NCBI GenBank assembly: GCA_030622265.1
Contig: JAUXGG010000129.1
Location: forward strand, 1-5,752
DNA from: Candidatus Eiseniibacteriota bacterium
GTDB taxonomy: Bacteria > Arandabacterota > Arandabacteria > Arandabacterales > Arandabacteraceae
Length of the DNA stretch: 5,752 nt
Direction of reading: 5' to 3'
Under the pieces are notes generated by a model, which was not told the DNA's origin, ran no database searches, and was given only the letters and a program-made list of their open reading frames with translations. Position 1 is the first letter of the stretch; each line of letters begins with the position of its first letter. This document shows positions 1 through 5,595 of the stretch, piece after piece. The position numbers and the translations under genes were made by a program.

Positions 1-737
1 CACTCGACTATTGCCCTGTCCGCCTCTTCGATCTCTCCCATCTTGAAAAGTGTGTTGGCAAGATTGAGCAGCCTCACGGCCAGGCTCCCCTCATCGCGCG
101 CCTGCCTGGCGGCCTTTACCGCTTTCCTGAGGCACCGCGCAGATTCCTTGAACCTGCACAGGTTCTTATAGACGATCCCGAGGTTGTTGAGCGCGTTCCC
201 CAAGGTTCGCGTATCACCGCACATTCGCCCGAACGTTGCCGCCTGCTCCAGACAGACGATGGCCTGTCTCCACTTGCAAAGCCTGGCAAGAACGTGGCCG
301 AGCACAAGGTAGATGCCCGCATCCTTCTCGCGTTCATCACCACTCTCATTCCTCTGCGCATCCTCGCACACCCGCGCGGCTTCGCCGTATCTGCCCAGAA
401 GGCACAGAAGCGTGGCCTTCTCCGCCAGCAGGTCTCGTTTGCACCTGCCCGTAAACGATATGTCGACGCCTTCGACAAAGGTGAGAGCTTCCTCCGTCTT
501 TCCCTGCTGCCTCAGGCAGGCGGATACCTTGAGGATGACCTCCAGCCGCGTCTCTACGTCATCCTCCGTGGTCTTCGTGAGCGCCTGCCTGTAGTAGGCA
601 AGCGCGTCACCCAGGCTGCCGACGGCCATGCACAGGTCGCCCAGCCGGGCTTCTTTCTGATTCAGGATGTCTTCAATCCCCTCCCTGGGACGCCTTCTGC
701 CTGGGAAACATGCTTCAGATGGATTGGGATCGTGCAT
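1..737 (-). CDS. TPR-repeat protein, N-terminal 245 residues (3' end beyond window)
   Basis: Translating the minus strand from the ATG at 737 gives an uninterrupted frame to the window edge. It is full of helical-pair repeats with the tetratricopeptide (TPR) spacing of small and large residues: about residues 28-60 (ARLGDLCMAVGSLGDALAYY), 66-92, 104-128 (LLCLLGRYGEAARVCEDA), 140-168 (YLVLGHVLARLCKWRQAIVC), 182-212 (ALNNLGIVYKNLCRFKESA) and 222-245 (LLNLANTLFKMGEIEEADRA). TPR arrays form a scaffold for protein or peptide binding; here no signal peptide or membrane segment is visible, so the protein is probably cytoplasmic. GGGGAGGG at 753-746 lies 8 nt before the ATG and supports this start, although the frame stays open upstream without another ATG nearby having such a site. 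The start is one base after the stop of the upstream small gene, so translational coupling is likely. Eleven cysteines in 245 residues is high for a TPR region. Any effector domain (DNA-binding, kinase, cyclase) would lie off the left edge, so the function cannot be named. Confidence 0.85.
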   Translation of the reverse strand, partial: MHDPNPSEACFPGRRRPREGIEDILNQKEARLGDLCMAVGSLGDALAYYRQALTKTTEDDVETRLEVILKVSACLRQQGKTEEALTFVEGVDISFTGRCKRDLLAEKATLLCLLGRYGEAARVCEDAQRNESGDEREKDAGIYLVLGHVLARLCKWRQAIVCLEQAATFGRMCGDTRTLGNALNNLGIVYKNLCRFKESARCLRKAVKAARQARDEGSLAVRLLNLANTLFKMGEIEEADRAIVE

Positions 738-738
738 A

Positions 739-1062
739 CTATCTGCCCTCCCCACTGCATCGCTGCTTCTTTCCAGGAAAGAGAATCTCCCAGAGGAGTC
801 TGCCCAGATACCTTGACCGGGACTCTCCGGATACGCCGGGATCAGATACCCCGGGCTCCGACGCGACTCTGCTGGTTCTCTTATGCCCGCCACTATAGCG
901 AGACGAAATCCACGTCTTGAGGTTCTTCTCATCGTGGACAGCCGTCGCCTGGTACTCATCCGGATCGCCATCCCACCGAGTGGTCGGCGAGCGGCGGCCC
1001 AGAGCGGCCGAGCCCCACAACAGCACGGTTGAGATAATCAGGACGATAATGGTCCTGCGCAT
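739..1062 (-). CDS. Small exported protein of unknown function (107 aa)
   Basis: I do not recognise this protein. The ATG at 1062 is preceded by GAGGGGG with a 7-nt spacer; a TTG one codon upstream (1065) is poorly spaced. The N-terminus is a textbook signal peptide: MRRT, then a hydrophobic stretch IIVLIISTVLLWGSAA, and a likely signal peptidase I site after A-L-G (about residue 22). The mature part starts with a basic and acidic stretch (RWDGDPDEYQ), contains a five-residue tandem repeat EPGVS-DPGVS, and ends with an amphipathic segment (YLGRLLWEILFPGKK) and one cysteine. There is no lipobox. Its stop TAG (741-739) is one base from the ATG of the TPR gene, whose ribosome binding site lies inside its last codons, so the two are surely co-translated. 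The second half has less gene-like composition, so a shorter or frameshifted protein cannot be excluded. A promoter and a terminator-like hairpin stand before it. Confidence 0.65.
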   Translation of the reverse strand: MRRTIIVLIISTVLLWGSAALGRRSPTTRWDGDPDEYQATAVHDEKNLKTWISSRYSGGHKRTSRVASEPGVSDPGVSGESRSRYLGRLLWEILFPGKKQRCSGEGR

Positions 1063-1088
1063 CAAACCACCCCCTCTGAAATCTCCCT

Positions 1089-1148
1089 AAAACACAAAAA
1101 GACGGAAACCTATCCCGGGCCTCTCTACGAGGCCTGAGACAGGTTCCC
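1089..1148 (-). terminator. Intrinsic terminator inside the leader of the small-protein/TPR unit
   Basis: On the minus strand the two 20-nt arms 1148-1129 and 1123-1104 pair around a 5-nt loop (GTAGA). The stem has a single A-C mismatch and a few G-U pairs, with an unbroken GGCCTC/GAGGCC core. It is followed directly by GTCTTTTTGTGTTTT (1102-1088). The T-tract exists only on the minus strand, so termination is directed leftward, towards the small gene. No gene ends here on that strand, so it most likely stops transcripts from the promoter just upstream (1186-1214), either as an attenuator or as the end of a small RNA. Confidence 0.75.
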
Positions 1149-1179
1149 GCGCCTTTCGTGCTCACACTCTTTGTGCAGC
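1089..1179 (-). ncRNA. Candidate ~90-nt small RNA or attenuated leader
   Basis: This is the predicted transcript from the promoter at 1186-1214 to the intrinsic terminator at 1089-1148. It has no convincing open reading frame. Its 5' part (about 1179-1150) includes a short possible hairpin (CACA/TGTG around 1174-1163) and a GCACGAAAGG stretch. The 3' half is the terminator stem. I could not match it to riboswitch consensus sequences I know: GEMM-I, cobalamin, TPP, SAM and fluoride classes lack their key bases. I see no upstream segment complementary to the terminator arm that would make a clear antiterminator, which slightly favours a free small RNA or partial readthrough over a switch. The RNA is inferred from signals only. 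Confidence 0.35.
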
Positions 1180-1185
1180 CCTAAC

Positions 1186-1214
1186 ATTAACTCACAGTGC
1201 GCACTTCTTGTCAA
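1186..1214 (-). promoter_or_regulatory. Sigma-70-type promoter for the small-protein/TPR unit
   Basis: The minus strand has a perfect -35 TTGACA (1214-1209), a 17-nt spacer and GTTAAT (1191-1186, four of six matches to TATAAT). The expected transcription start is near 1179, leaving a leader of about 117 nt before the ATG at 1062, with the intrinsic terminator inside it. The spacing and the second, very similar promoter at 5522-5550 support the call. Confidence 0.6.
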
Positions 1215-1345
1215 GCGCAGAGGATAGCACAGGTTTGTACTTCAGATATTTGGTTGTGGAATTGGCCCGCCTGCCTTAGCATCGGCCATACGTTGTTCGG
1301 TACCGATCGTTCGTGTGATTCTTCAGAGAGGATTCCGGCCGGCTT

Positions 1346-2818
1346 ATGACCAGTGAAGCAGGACTGCTGCATCGGGCCATCAGAGGCGGCTTCTGGGTAT
1401 TCTCCCTCAGAGCAGCGATGCAGCTGCTGACCGTAGCCCGGCTGGTGATCGTGGCCCGTCTCCTCTCACCCAATGACTTCGGACTCATGGGAATCGCGAT
1501 ACTCACAATGACCACCATCGATACCGTGACGCAGACCGGTTTCGATGTTGCGCTCATACAGCGCAAGGAACGTGTCGAGACATACCTTGATCCGGCCTGG
1601 ACCGCCGGCCTCATACGTGGAGTTGTTCTTTTCGCCCTCCTCCAGCTGGTCGCACCCCTCGCATCGAGTTTCTTCAACACCCCCAGGGCCGTCCCGCTGA
1701 TCCGGGTGATTTCATTCTCGGTGCTTTGCATTGGACTGCAAAACATCGGCATCGTCTATTTCCGCAAGGAGCTCCAGTTTAACAAGCAGTTCATCTTCGA
1801 GTTCAGCGGCAGGCTCGCAGACGTGGTCGTCGCCATTGTCGCCGCGGTCATCCTAAGGAGCGTATGGGCACTGGTACTCGCGGTTCTCGCGGGCAACCTG
1901 GTCAGGCTGGCCGTGAGTTATGCGATCCACCCGTACCGGCCGCGGCTCAGTTTTGATATGGACAAGATCAGGGAGCTGTTCGGTTTCGGCAAATGGATCC
2001 TGGGATCGAGTACCATCGCGCTGCTGCTCAGCCAGGGGGATAAGGCACTGATCGGAAGACTGTTCGGGGCGACGATGCTGGGCTTCTACCAGATCGCCCA
2101 CAGGCTCTCCAATCTGCCCGCGACCGAGTTCACCATGATTATCCAACATGTTACCATTCCGGCTTATTCCAAGATGCAGGAAACCATGAAGAGGATCAAG
2201 GAAGCCTACCTGAGGGTCCTGCAGGTGACGGCTTTCGTGGCCGCCCCGCTGGCCGGGATAATCATCCTGCTGGGTCCCGATGTTACCAGGGCGCTTCTTG
2301 GGGAGAAGTGGATGCCTGCCGTACCCGCGATGCAGGTCCTCGCTCTGGGCGGGGCCTTAAGCGCCATCATCGCCACGGCCGGGCCGGTTTTCGTTGCCGT
2401 GGGCCGGCCAAGACTGATGACCAAGTACCAGTTTCTCCAGCTTTGCGTGCTGGGCGTCCTGGTTTACCCGCTGACCGCACGCTGGGGGATCCTCGGAACA
2501 GCCTGGGCGGTGGTCGCGGCCGCACTTGTCGCGAGCGTCCTGTTCCTGCGCCGGGTGGTGAAACTCACCGAGTGCCGGACAGGCAGCGTAATCAGGTTGC
2601 TTGCGGTGCCGCTCTCATCATCGGTCCTCGCCACCCTTGCCGTGATGGCCTTGAGGGCAGGCCTTCCGGATGGATACGCAACCCCACTCCGGCTCGTGCT
2701 CTCGATTGCCGCATTTGGACTCGCCTATCTCGTCTCGATACATTTCGCCGGGAGGCCGTTCGGATATCAGGTGGTGGGCCTGATCCGGGAGGTACTTGCC
2801 GCGGTCCGCTCCCGCTAA
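1346..2818 (+). CDS. Wzx/WzxC-type polysaccharide flippase (MOP superfamily), 490 aa
   Basis: A complete 490-residue membrane protein of the length usual for lipopolysaccharide/exopolysaccharide exporters of the MOP superfamily (Polysacc_synt type). These proteins flip undecaprenyl-linked oligosaccharides across the inner membrane. Family-like features are the N-terminal basic helix (RAIRGGFWVFSLRA, 10-23), ARLLSPNDFGLMGIA (37-51), GFDVALIQRK (65-74), FGFGKWILGSS (212-222), DKALIGRLFGATMLGFYQIA (232-251), GEKWMPAVPAMQVLAL (319-334) and AVGRP (351-355). I count roughly 12-14 hydrophobic helices spread through the whole length, with no break. The ATG at 1346 is the first possible start after an in-frame stop at 1316-1318. 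The nearest Shine-Dalgarno-like GAGG (1328-1331) lies 14 nt upstream, a long spacing that suggests modest translation. It is divergent from the small gene on its left and convergent with the large exported protein on its right, with no glycosyltransferase or polymerase next to it, so the substrate cannot be assigned. No strong promoter is visible ahead of it. Confidence 0.93.
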   Translation: MTSEAGLLHRAIRGGFWVFSLRAAMQLLTVARLVIVARLLSPNDFGLMGIAILTMTTIDTVTQTGFDVALIQRKERVETYLDPAWTAGLIRGVVLFALLQLVAPLASSFFNTPRAVPLIRVISFSVLCIGLQNIGIVYFRKELQFNKQFIFEFSGRLADVVVAIVAAVILRSVWALVLAVLAGNLVRLAVSYAIHPYRPRLSFDMDKIRELFGFGKWILGSSTIALLLSQGDKALIGRLFGATMLGFYQIAHRLSNLPATEFTMIIQHVTIPAYSKMQETMKRIKEAYLRVLQVTAFVAAPLAGIIILLGPDVTRALLGEKWMPAVPAMQVLALGGALSAIIATAGPVFVAVGRPRLMTKYQFLQLCVLGVLVYPLTARWGILGTAWAVVAAALVASVLFLRRVVKLTECRTGSVIRLLAVPLSSSVLATLAVMALRAGLPDGYATPLRLVLSIAAFGLAYLVSIHFAGRPFGYQVVGLIREVLAAVRSR

Positions 2819-2841
2819 ACGGGGCCGGTAGAGAATGCTCG

Positions 2842-2872
2842 GATGCGAGGCGAGTGATATTCCCGGAGCGAG
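2842..2872 (+). repeat. 31-bp direct repeat, copy A1
   Basis: This 31-bp unit begins GATGCGAGGCGAGTGATATT and ends CCCGGAGCGAG. It recurs at 2953-2983 with one mismatch (G2847 against C2958). It lies 24 bp after the flippase stop. It is followed directly by the start of a shorter repeat (2875-2892), so the copies are part of a nested pattern. Confidence 0.9.
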
Positions 2873-2874
2873 AT

Positions 2875-2936
2875 GCGAAACCCGGTCGGGGCGGACTTAA
2901 TTTGCCCGGATGCCAGGCGCGAAACCCGATCGGGGC
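2875..2936 (+). repeat. Two 18-bp repeats GCGAAACCCGRTCGGGGC (B1, B2) within a ~45-bp near-tandem unit
   Basis: B1 (2875-2892) and B2 (2919-2936) differ at one base. Each is followed by about 15 variable bases and then a TGYCCRGATGCCAGG tail (ending 2916 and 2961), so the units repeat about every 45 bp. B2 carries the perfect palindrome CCCGATCGGG (2925-2934); B1 carries the same arms around GT. The stretch sits between the two 31-bp A copies, and a third short match to the start of A (GATGCCAGGCG) occurs at 2909-2919. Confidence 0.8.
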
Positions 2937-2952
2937 TGGCGCAGGATGTCCA

Positions 2953-2983
2953 GATGCCAGGCGAGTGATATTCCCGGAGCGAG
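2953..2983 (+). repeat. 31-bp direct repeat, copy A2
   Basis: Second copy of the 31-bp unit, 30 of 31 bases identical to 2842-2872 and 111 bp from it start to start. Unlike A1 it runs straight into a hairpin-rich tail (2983-3048), so A2 plus the tail may be the fuller copy of the element and A1 a shortened one. Confidence 0.9.
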
Positions 2984-3048
2984 GCGTACTTTCGGTACGC
3001 CGCAGCGACGAGGAACTTCGCGCAACGAAGCAGATGAGCGTTCTGCGC
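2983..3048 (+). repeat. Hairpin-rich tail of the intergenic repeat element
   Basis: A perfect 7-bp hairpin, GGCGTAC-TTTCG-GTACGCC (2983-3001), is followed by CTTCG-CGCAA-CGAAG (3016-3030). The latter competes with a larger fold in which GCGCA-ACG (3020-3027) pairs with CGT-TC-TGCGC (3039-3048). No convincing reading frame is present in either strand. The arrangement resembles dispersed intergenic repeats that I recall from other uncultured bacteria, where similar sequence ends in GCAGATGAGCG. That resemblance is from memory and unchecked. Confidence 0.6.
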
Positions 3049-3063
3049 CGGCCCTGCACATAG

Positions 3064-3105
3064 AAAAACCCCCGCTTCCCACGCGAGAGGGAAGCGGGGG
3101 GTGTC
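3064..3105 (-). terminator. Strong intrinsic terminator between convergent genes
   Basis: A perfect 12-bp stem, CCCCCGCTTCCC (3069-3080) with GGGAAGCGGGGG (3089-3100), has an 8-nt loop. On the minus strand it is followed by TTTTT (3068-3064), and it lies about 20 bp past the stop of the large exported-protein gene, so it is mainly that gene's terminator. On the plus strand it is followed only by GTGTCTT, so it may weakly stop flippase transcripts too. Confidence 0.9.
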
Positions 3106-3119
3106 TTAAGAAAAATCCC

Positions 3120-5423
3120 CTACCTTATCAGAATCGCCTTCTTGTTGACTTCGAAACTACCGGCCCTGAACCTGAAGAAATAAATACCGGAAGGCAGGGC
3201 TTCGCCTGTCTCCGATCTACCGTTCCAGGCAACAGAGTGCTGTCCCACCGGCAGCACGCACTCGATCACGCTGTCGACCGTCCTTCCATTGACGTCATAG
3301 ACCAGAATGCTGACCCTGGCCTTCGCCGACAGCTCGAACTTGATGTCGGTGGATCCGCTGAACGGGTTGGGCACATTGTTGAGCCTCGTGACCAGAGGCC
3401 TCACGTCCCCGGGGTCAATCCCGGTCAGCGTGGTCTCGGCGACGCACGACTGCGTGTCGCTTTCTCCGAAGAGACCATTGTACTCATTGCCCTCACGGTA
3501 GTAGGCATAGGCATACCACTTGATCGTATCGCCGGCCTGGATCGAACCCGGCAGGGCAACCTGGAATACCGCCACGGGAACTCCACAGTCTCCGCCCGGC
3601 GTTTCCTCTTCGCGCAGGTAGTTGTCCACGGGGAACTCCGCCGCGGTCCCGCTGGTCTTAGGATCACTGCCATCGACCGTCGCCTTGAAGCCGACCTCGG
3701 AGCCGAAGCCCCTCGGCGAGAGCGATGCCCTTATGATCGCGCTATCCGGCACACACGTGAGGTTACAGATCGTGGGCCTGCTCTCCACCTCAGCAACACA
3801 CTGCTGGTTGGGGCTGTCGCTGTAGGCGTTATCACTGCCGTAAGCGTGGACATACCAGTTGATGGTGTTGCCCAGGTCGGCGGCCAGCCAGGCGCCGAAC
3901 TTGCCTGTGGAATCAGTGTCCTCGATATGGAAGCCCTTCGTCATGTAGGTCGTGCCACTGATCTTGGGATCCGTGCCATCGAGAGTCCAGTAGAAGTCCA
4001 TTCCGGCGCCGTAGCCCGGAGGCTCGACCTCTCCGGTGACCAGGACATAGTCGGAGTCAGGATCGCAGTTCAAGTTCAAGATATCCGCGGTGTCTCCCTG
4101 GACGAAGAAATAGATGGTATCGGTCTCATCGTAATTGCTGTTCACATCCTCACCGAAGGCGTACCACTTCACGGTGTCCCCGTCCAGAGGCTCAATGAAT
4201 ACCGCGAAGAACTTGTCATTGTTCCCGAACTGCGTATCGAAGGTCCCGTCCAGAGTATCAACCGTGGCGCTCACCCTGGGGTCGCTCCCGTCCTTGGTGT
4301 AGGGGAACTTGACATAACTTGTCACGCCGCCGTCACCCACGTAGATCTCGGCCCAGGCTGTGCAAGTGGTAGGGCTCGAGCCCTCATTGCCTACCCAGGC
4401 AGTGCCGCCCTGGGTGAAGGTGAAGGTGGTATCGCTCCAGTCGGTGAAACCGTTCTTGGCTGTGCCTTTCGCGATCCAGGTCACCAGTGCGTCGTCGGCA
4501 GCAGGTATGACGGCATAGAAGGTATCAGAGGTGTCCGCACCCGGCCTGCAATCATCATAGGTACCCACGACGAAAGCATCGGTCTCATCAGGAGTGGACC
4601 CGTCGGTGGTATAATAGAAGGTCATTGAAGTGGTATTGTCGCAATTGCCCGGAGTTATGTCCGCCATCGCCGTGCAGGTGAACTCGAAGCTCTGCTCATT
4701 GTCGAACACGGCGTCGCCGATGGGAGGCATAACCGGAAGCATGACGGGTGAAATGCCGGGACCCAGGTTCTTGGCAACAAAGAAGTGAGCCATTTCCTGC
4801 GTTGCCGAACCTATGGGATTCGCATGCGGGAAGGTACCGACAATCTGACTATTGTCCTCGGTACTGACCCAGGCCACCACTGCCAGGCTCTCCGCATACT
4901 GGATCAGGCTGTCAGGAATGCAGATCTCGGTTACCCTGTTCTCGATCCAGCCACCATAGGTACACTCATTGGTCCAGCCGCGCCAGGTCCACGATCCACT
5001 GCCGGCGGTATCCCACTCGCTGCTCTCGTGCCAGCCAGCTTGTCCTCCCATATAGTAGATCACCTCTGGAAGATAGTCTCCCGTGAAGGTAACATGACCG
5101 TAACCGTCCGAGGTGGCGCCCGACCCGGCTATCTGGTCGGTATCGAAGGCTATGAAAAAGTCGAAGGCGCCGTCACTATGGAGCGCGAGACTCCCCGCGA
5201 TGGCGAAGAAGAACGTAGTGTCGTCCCAGGTGAAATAGAAGTCCGTGTCAGTGTCATTGTCAATGAGCTCATCGCTTTCCCAGGTGGTTCCGCCCAATAC
5301 CGGCGGGTCGCTTTCGACAATGCCGTCGGTCGTGCTGGGAGTGGTGTAGGTCAATCCGAAGACCCACGCCGGAATCACCAGGAGACAGAGACTCAATACA
5401 ACGACCTGCTTGAGATACCTCAT
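3120..5423 (-). CDS. Modular exported protein with CBM9-like, four CHB_HEX_C-like modules and FlgD/T9SS-like C-terminal domain
   Basis: A complete secreted protein of 767 residues (768 if the ATG at 5426 is used). Residues 1-23 form a signal peptide. Residues ~30-225 resemble a CBM9/DOMON-type beta-sandwich: DFYFTWDDTTFFFAIAG and DFFIAFDTDQ are typical of that fold. Four modules follow, each with a DG(S/T)xP motif (at 274, 378, 482 and 584) and a later W(Y)xA-type strand (W316, W420, W523, W636). The YYTTDGSTP form matches the chitobiase C-terminal-like (CHB_HEX_C) family. Modules three and four have a Cys near each end (453/542 and 557/660) that could form disulfides outside the cell. The C-terminus (~683-767) starts NVPNPF and contains YDVNGR, WNGRSETGEALPSGIYFFR and a basic end, KKAILIR. 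That is the FlgD Ig-like/type IX sorting-type domain, which suggests outer-membrane export and surface anchoring. There are no catalytic motifs; a binding or adhesion role is inferred. It has its own promoter and terminator and is probably monocistronic. Confidence 0.92.
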   Translation of the reverse strand: MRYLKQVVVLSLCLLVIPAWVFGLTYTTPSTTDGIVESDPPVLGGTTWESDELIDNDTDTDFYFTWDDTTFFFAIAGSLALHSDGAFDFFIAFDTDQIAGSGATSDGYGHVTFTGDYLPEVIYYMGGQAGWHESSEWDTAGSGSWTWRGWTNECTYGGWIENRVTEICIPDSLIQYAESLAVVAWVSTEDNSQIVGTFPHANPIGSATQEMAHFFVAKNLGPGISPVMLPVMPPIGDAVFDNEQSFEFTCTAMADITPGNCDNTTSMTFYYTTDGSTPDETDAFVVGTYDDCRPGADTSDTFYAVIPAADDALVTWIAKGTAKNGFTDWSDTTFTFTQGGTAWVGNEGSSPTTCTAWAEIYVGDGGVTSYVKFPYTKDGSDPRVSATVDTLDGTFDTQFGNNDKFFAVFIEPLDGDTVKWYAFGEDVNSNYDETDTIYFFVQGDTADILNLNCDPDSDYVLVTGEVEPPGYGAGMDFYWTLDGTDPKISGTTYMTKGFHIEDTDSTGKFGAWLAADLGNTINWYVHAYGSDNAYSDSPNQQCVAEVESRPTICNLTCVPDSAIIRASLSPRGFGSEVGFKATVDGSDPKTSGTAAEFPVDNYLREEETPGGDCGVPVAVFQVALPGSIQAGDTIKWYAYAYYREGNEYNGLFGESDTQSCVAETTLTGIDPGDVRPLVTRLNNVPNPFSGSTDIKFELSAKARVSILVYDVNGRTVDSVIECVLPVGQHSVAWNGRSETGEALPSGIYFFRFRAGSFEVNKKAILIR

Positions 5424-5429
5424 CATCTC

Positions 5430-5435
5430 CCTCCT
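5430..5435 (-). promoter_or_regulatory. Shine-Dalgarno AGGAGG that selects between two adjacent ATGs
   Basis: AGGAGG (5435-5430) lies 3 nt before the ATG at 5426 and 6 nt before the ATG at 5423. The second spacing is in the usual range, so 5423 is preferred. The choice changes the protein by one methionine only. Confidence 0.7.
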
Positions 5436-5521
5436 CTTGTTAGGTCACATCCCCCACCAGCACATACAAAAAGGGTAGGGAATCCCCGTTGTCAGACTTG
5501 CCTGCTTTCATACAACCACCA

Positions 5522-5550
5522 ATAATATCATAGAAAAATCGTTATGTCAA
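5522..5550 (-). promoter_or_regulatory. Near-consensus sigma-70 promoter of the large exported protein
   Basis: On the minus strand TTGACA (5550-5545) is separated by exactly 17 nt from TATTAT (5527-5522), five of six matches to TATAAT. The start would be near 5515, giving a leader of about 90 nt. The -35 box begins immediately after the second copy of the 22-bp duplication that covers the stop of the upstream barrel gene, so the exported protein can be transcribed independently of it. Confidence 0.85.
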
Positions 5551-5551
5551 T

Positions 5552-5595
5552 TTCATTCCTGCGGGCCCACGAGTTCATTCCTGCGGGCCCACGAG
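5552..5595. repeat. Perfect 22-bp tandem duplication over the barrel-gene stop codon
   Basis: The sequence TTCATTCCTGCGGGCCCACG plus AG occurs twice back to back (5552-5573 and 5574-5595) with no mismatch. Read on the minus strand each copy carries the last six codons and stop (LVGPQE, TGA) of the barrel gene. The first-read copy is coding; the other lies between the real stop and the -35 box of the next promoter. The unit length is not a multiple of three. Confidence 0.95.

Noticed and set aside
753..755. GTG as an upstream start of the TPR protein
   Set aside because: The purine-rich ribosome binding site lies downstream of this GTG and fits the ATG at 737; no binding site precedes the GTG.
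294..920. Plus-strand frame of 208 codons, and a minus-strand frame at 116-478
   Set aside because: Both are shadows of the TPR gene, whose frame gives clear helical repeats along the whole stretch.
1089..1179. c-di-GMP (GEMM-I) riboswitch
   Set aside because: A GCACGAAAGG stretch is superficially similar, but the conserved GGGACGCAAAGC segment and the second stem with its tetraloop receptor are missing.
1254..1282. Promoter for the flippase (TTGTGG-17-TAGCAT)
   Set aside because: Only three of six matches in the -35 box and four of six in the -10 box; this level is expected by chance in 280 bases.
2842..2983. Possible CRISPR array
   Set aside because: Only two copies of each repeat, nested and unevenly spaced, with no regular unique spacers.
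2308..3063. Plus-strand frame of 251 codons overlapping the end of the flippase
   Set aside because: It is a shifted frame of the flippase that continues through intergenic repeats; the product is Arg/Gly-rich with no domain.
2910..4628. Long plus-strand reading frame of 572 codons
   Set aside because: It lies antisense to the large exported-protein gene, which has a signal peptide, repeated domains, promoter, ribosome binding site and terminator. The antisense product shows no recognisable domain and begins inside the repeat region.
4785..5525. Plus-strand reading frame of 246 codons
   Set aside because: It is antisense to the signal peptide and N-terminal domain of the exported protein and runs through that gene's promoter; no family features are seen.
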